A stretch of DNA of 6,345 nucleotides from an uncultured Paracoccus sp. (GTDB taxonomy: Bacteria; Pseudomonadota; Alphaproteobacteria; Rhodobacterales; Rhodobacteraceae), in NCBI GenBank assembly GCA_937859005.1, contig CALLYR010000585.1:1-6345 (forward strand), read 5' to 3'. A program made the position numbers and the translations under genes. This document shows, one piece after another, positions 5,218 to 6,345 of the stretch (positions are counted from its first letter, which is position 1; each line of letters begins with the position of its first letter). The notes beneath the pieces were generated by a model. It worked only from the letters and a program-made list of their open reading frames with translations. It had not been told where the DNA came from and made no database searches.

Positions 5218-6303
5218 ATGAAACGTCGCGATTTCCTGTCCACCGCCGGTCTTGGCAGCGCCGCCGCCGTGCTGGCCGCCCCCGCCCTTGCCCAAGGGCA
5301 GCCCACGGTCAACTGGCGCCTGACATCAAGCTATCCGAAAAGCCTCGAAACGCTTTACGGCATCTCCGATCAGCTCTCGAAACGGATCGCCGAGATGACC
5401 GACGGGGGCTTCCGGATCCAGCCCTTTGCGGCGGGCGAGATCGTGCCCGGCCTGCAGGCCATCGACGCGGTCAGCGACGGCACCGTGGAATGCGCGCATT
5501 CGCTGGGCAGCTTCAAGATCGGGGCCGATCCGACCTGGGCCTTCGACACCTCGCTGCCCTTCGGCCTGAACACGCGCCAGACCATCGCGTGGCTATACTA
5601 TGGTGGCGGGCGCGAACTGGTGAACGACTTCGTGGCCGGATCGAACCTGCGTTCGATCCCGGCAGGCAACACCGGCGCGCAGATGGGCGGATGGTATCGC
5701 AAGGAAATCAAGTCGCTTGACGACCTCAAGGGGCTGAAGCTGCGCATCGCGGGACTGGGCGGCACGATCCTGTCGCGGCTGGGCGTCGTGCCCCAGCAGA
5801 TCGCAGGCGGCGACATCTATGCGGCGCTGGAACGCGGCACCATCGACGCGGCCGAATTCTCGGGGCCCTATGACGACGAGAAGCTGGGCTTCCAGAAGGT
5901 CGCGCAGCATTACTATTACCCCGGCTGGTGGGAGGGGACGGCGAATGTCGGGCTTTACATCAACCTCGACAAATGGAACGCCCTGCCCGCACCTTACCAG
6001 GCCGCGCTGGAGGCCGCCTGCGCCGAGACGATGACGCATTGCATCGCCAAATACGACAACGGCAACCCGGACGCGCTGATGCGCCTGATCGCCTCGGGCG
6101 CGCAACTGCACGCCTTTCCCGACGACGTGCTGGCCGCGGCCTTCGCGGAATCGCGCAAGCTCTACGACGAATATGCCGCGTCGAACGAGGCTTTCCGCAA
6201 GATCTATGAAAACTGGTCGGCCTATTGGCACAAGCAGCAGCAATGGCTGCGGGTGGCCGAACTGCCCTATGACTATTTCAACTCGGGACAGGTGAACCGC
6301 TGA
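5218..6303 (+). CDS. TRAP transporter substrate-binding protein, DctP family, TakP-like, Tat-exported
   Basis: This periplasmic binding protein of a sodium-driven TRAP importer probably binds a small 2-oxo acid or related carboxylate. The 361 residues align along their length with Rhodobacter sphaeroides TakP (about 365 residues, 2-oxo acids such as pyruvate), judged from my memory of that protein. Shared stretches include ELVPGLQ-like EIVPGLQ (74-80), GNTGAQMGGW (150-159), LGVVPQQIAGGDIY (188-201), GPYDDEKLGF (216-225) and YYYPGWWEG (232-240). Ligand-site residues Asn151, Gln155 and Arg176 are present. Glu213 is kept, but the Trp that follows it in TakP is Phe214 here, which may alter the ligand preference. 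The N-terminus is a Tat signal: RRDFL at 3-7, a hydrophobic stretch, and cleavage after ALA at 23-25. GGGAGGA five bases ahead fixes the start. The DctQ and DctM membrane genes are not in the window; they may lie beyond the hairpin that follows the stop. Confidence 0.93.
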   Translation: MKRRDFLSTAGLGSAAAVLAAPALAQGQPTVNWRLTSSYPKSLETLYGISDQLSKRIAEMTDGGFRIQPFAAGEIVPGLQAIDAVSDGTVECAHSLGSFKIGADPTWAFDTSLPFGLNTRQTIAWLYYGGGRELVNDFVAGSNLRSIPAGNTGAQMGGWYRKEIKSLDDLKGLKLRIAGLGGTILSRLGVVPQQIAGGDIYAALERGTIDAAEFSGPYDDEKLGFQKVAQHYYYPGWWEGTANVGLYINLDKWNALPAPYQAALEAACAETMTHCIAKYDNGNPDALMRLIASGAQLHAFPDDVLAAAFAESRKLYDEYAASNEAFRKIYENWSAYWHKQQQWLRVAELPYDYFNSGQVNR

Positions 6304-6309
6304 TCGCGG

Positions 6310-6335
6310 AGGGGCGGCAGGGGATTGCCGCCCCT
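6310..6335 (+). terminator. Perfect 10-bp hairpin directly behind the TRAP gene
   Basis: AGGGGCGGCA (6310-6319), loop GGGGAT and TGCCGCCCCT (6326-6335) pair fully and begin six bases after the stop codon. Only one further T follows the stem, so the T tract is lacking, as with the other hairpin in this window. It may end the transcript. If permease genes follow outside the window, it may instead stabilise the message of the abundant binding protein. Confidence 0.65.
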
Positions 6336-6345
6336 TAGTCCAGCG

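Noticed and set aside
3496..5295. 599-codon open frame on the minus strand opposite the PotD-like gene and the spacer
   Set aside because: It covers the antisense of a well-supported gene, overlaps the nucleosidase gene, shows low-complexity Gly/Arg composition, and owes its length to scarce stop codons in GC-rich DNA.
4590..5312. Cysteine-rich minus-strand peptide beginning MWKCLRNTDCGCC inside the spacer
   Set aside because: The frame does not stop within the spacer but runs on into the antisense of the PotD-like gene. I saw no ribosome site, and Cys codons arise readily from the GCA/TGC-rich bases here.

Overview
The window is ordinary high-GC chromosomal DNA of an alphaproteobacterium, most likely a Rhodobacterales member close to Paracoccus. 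The grounds are strong G/C bias at third codon positions, a TakP-like TRAP binding protein, a MetA of the acetyl-CoA type and an HSD10-type dehydrogenase, all common in that group. This assignment is inference from gene families, not from a marker gene. There is no CRISPR array, rRNA, tRNA, insertion sequence or phage gene.

Layout. Positions 2-205 hold the last 67 codons of an unidentified gene whose stop overlaps by one base the start of metA (205-1131, first committed step of methionine synthesis). After a 75-base gap with a promoter-like element and an inverted-repeat operator comes an SDR dehydrogenase of the HSD10/3-hydroxyacyl-CoA type (1207-1950), followed 39 bases later by a thioredoxin-reductase-like flavoprotein (1990-2904). 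Its stop lies 4 bases from the stop of a convergent MTA/SAH nucleosidase gene (complement 2909-3562). That gene diverges from a PotD-like periplasmic binding protein gene (3703-4755), which ends in a perfect GC hairpin. A stretch of about 420 bases with no convincing gene follows. Then comes a Tat-exported, TakP-like TRAP substrate-binding protein (5218-6303), again with a hairpin directly behind its stop.

How the genes relate. There is a loose sulfur/methionine theme. MetA makes O-acyl-homoserine for methionine. The nucleosidase recycles the methylthioadenosine and S-adenosylhomocysteine that arise from S-adenosylmethionine. Its divergent neighbour resembles polyamine-binding proteins, and polyamine synthesis is a source of methylthioadenosine. 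The two binding proteins are each encoded without a permease or ATPase in the window. Three + strand genes (SDR, PotD-like, TRAP) are preceded by the same -10-like word TAGCGT. In two of them it lies exactly 17 bases behind TTGCCG, which is the best hint of a shared promoter architecture.

I found no clearly new biological system. The points most worth a second look are the shared promoter words, the operator in front of the SDR gene, residue changes at the ligand or cofactor sites of three proteins, and the unexplained stretch 4794-5217.
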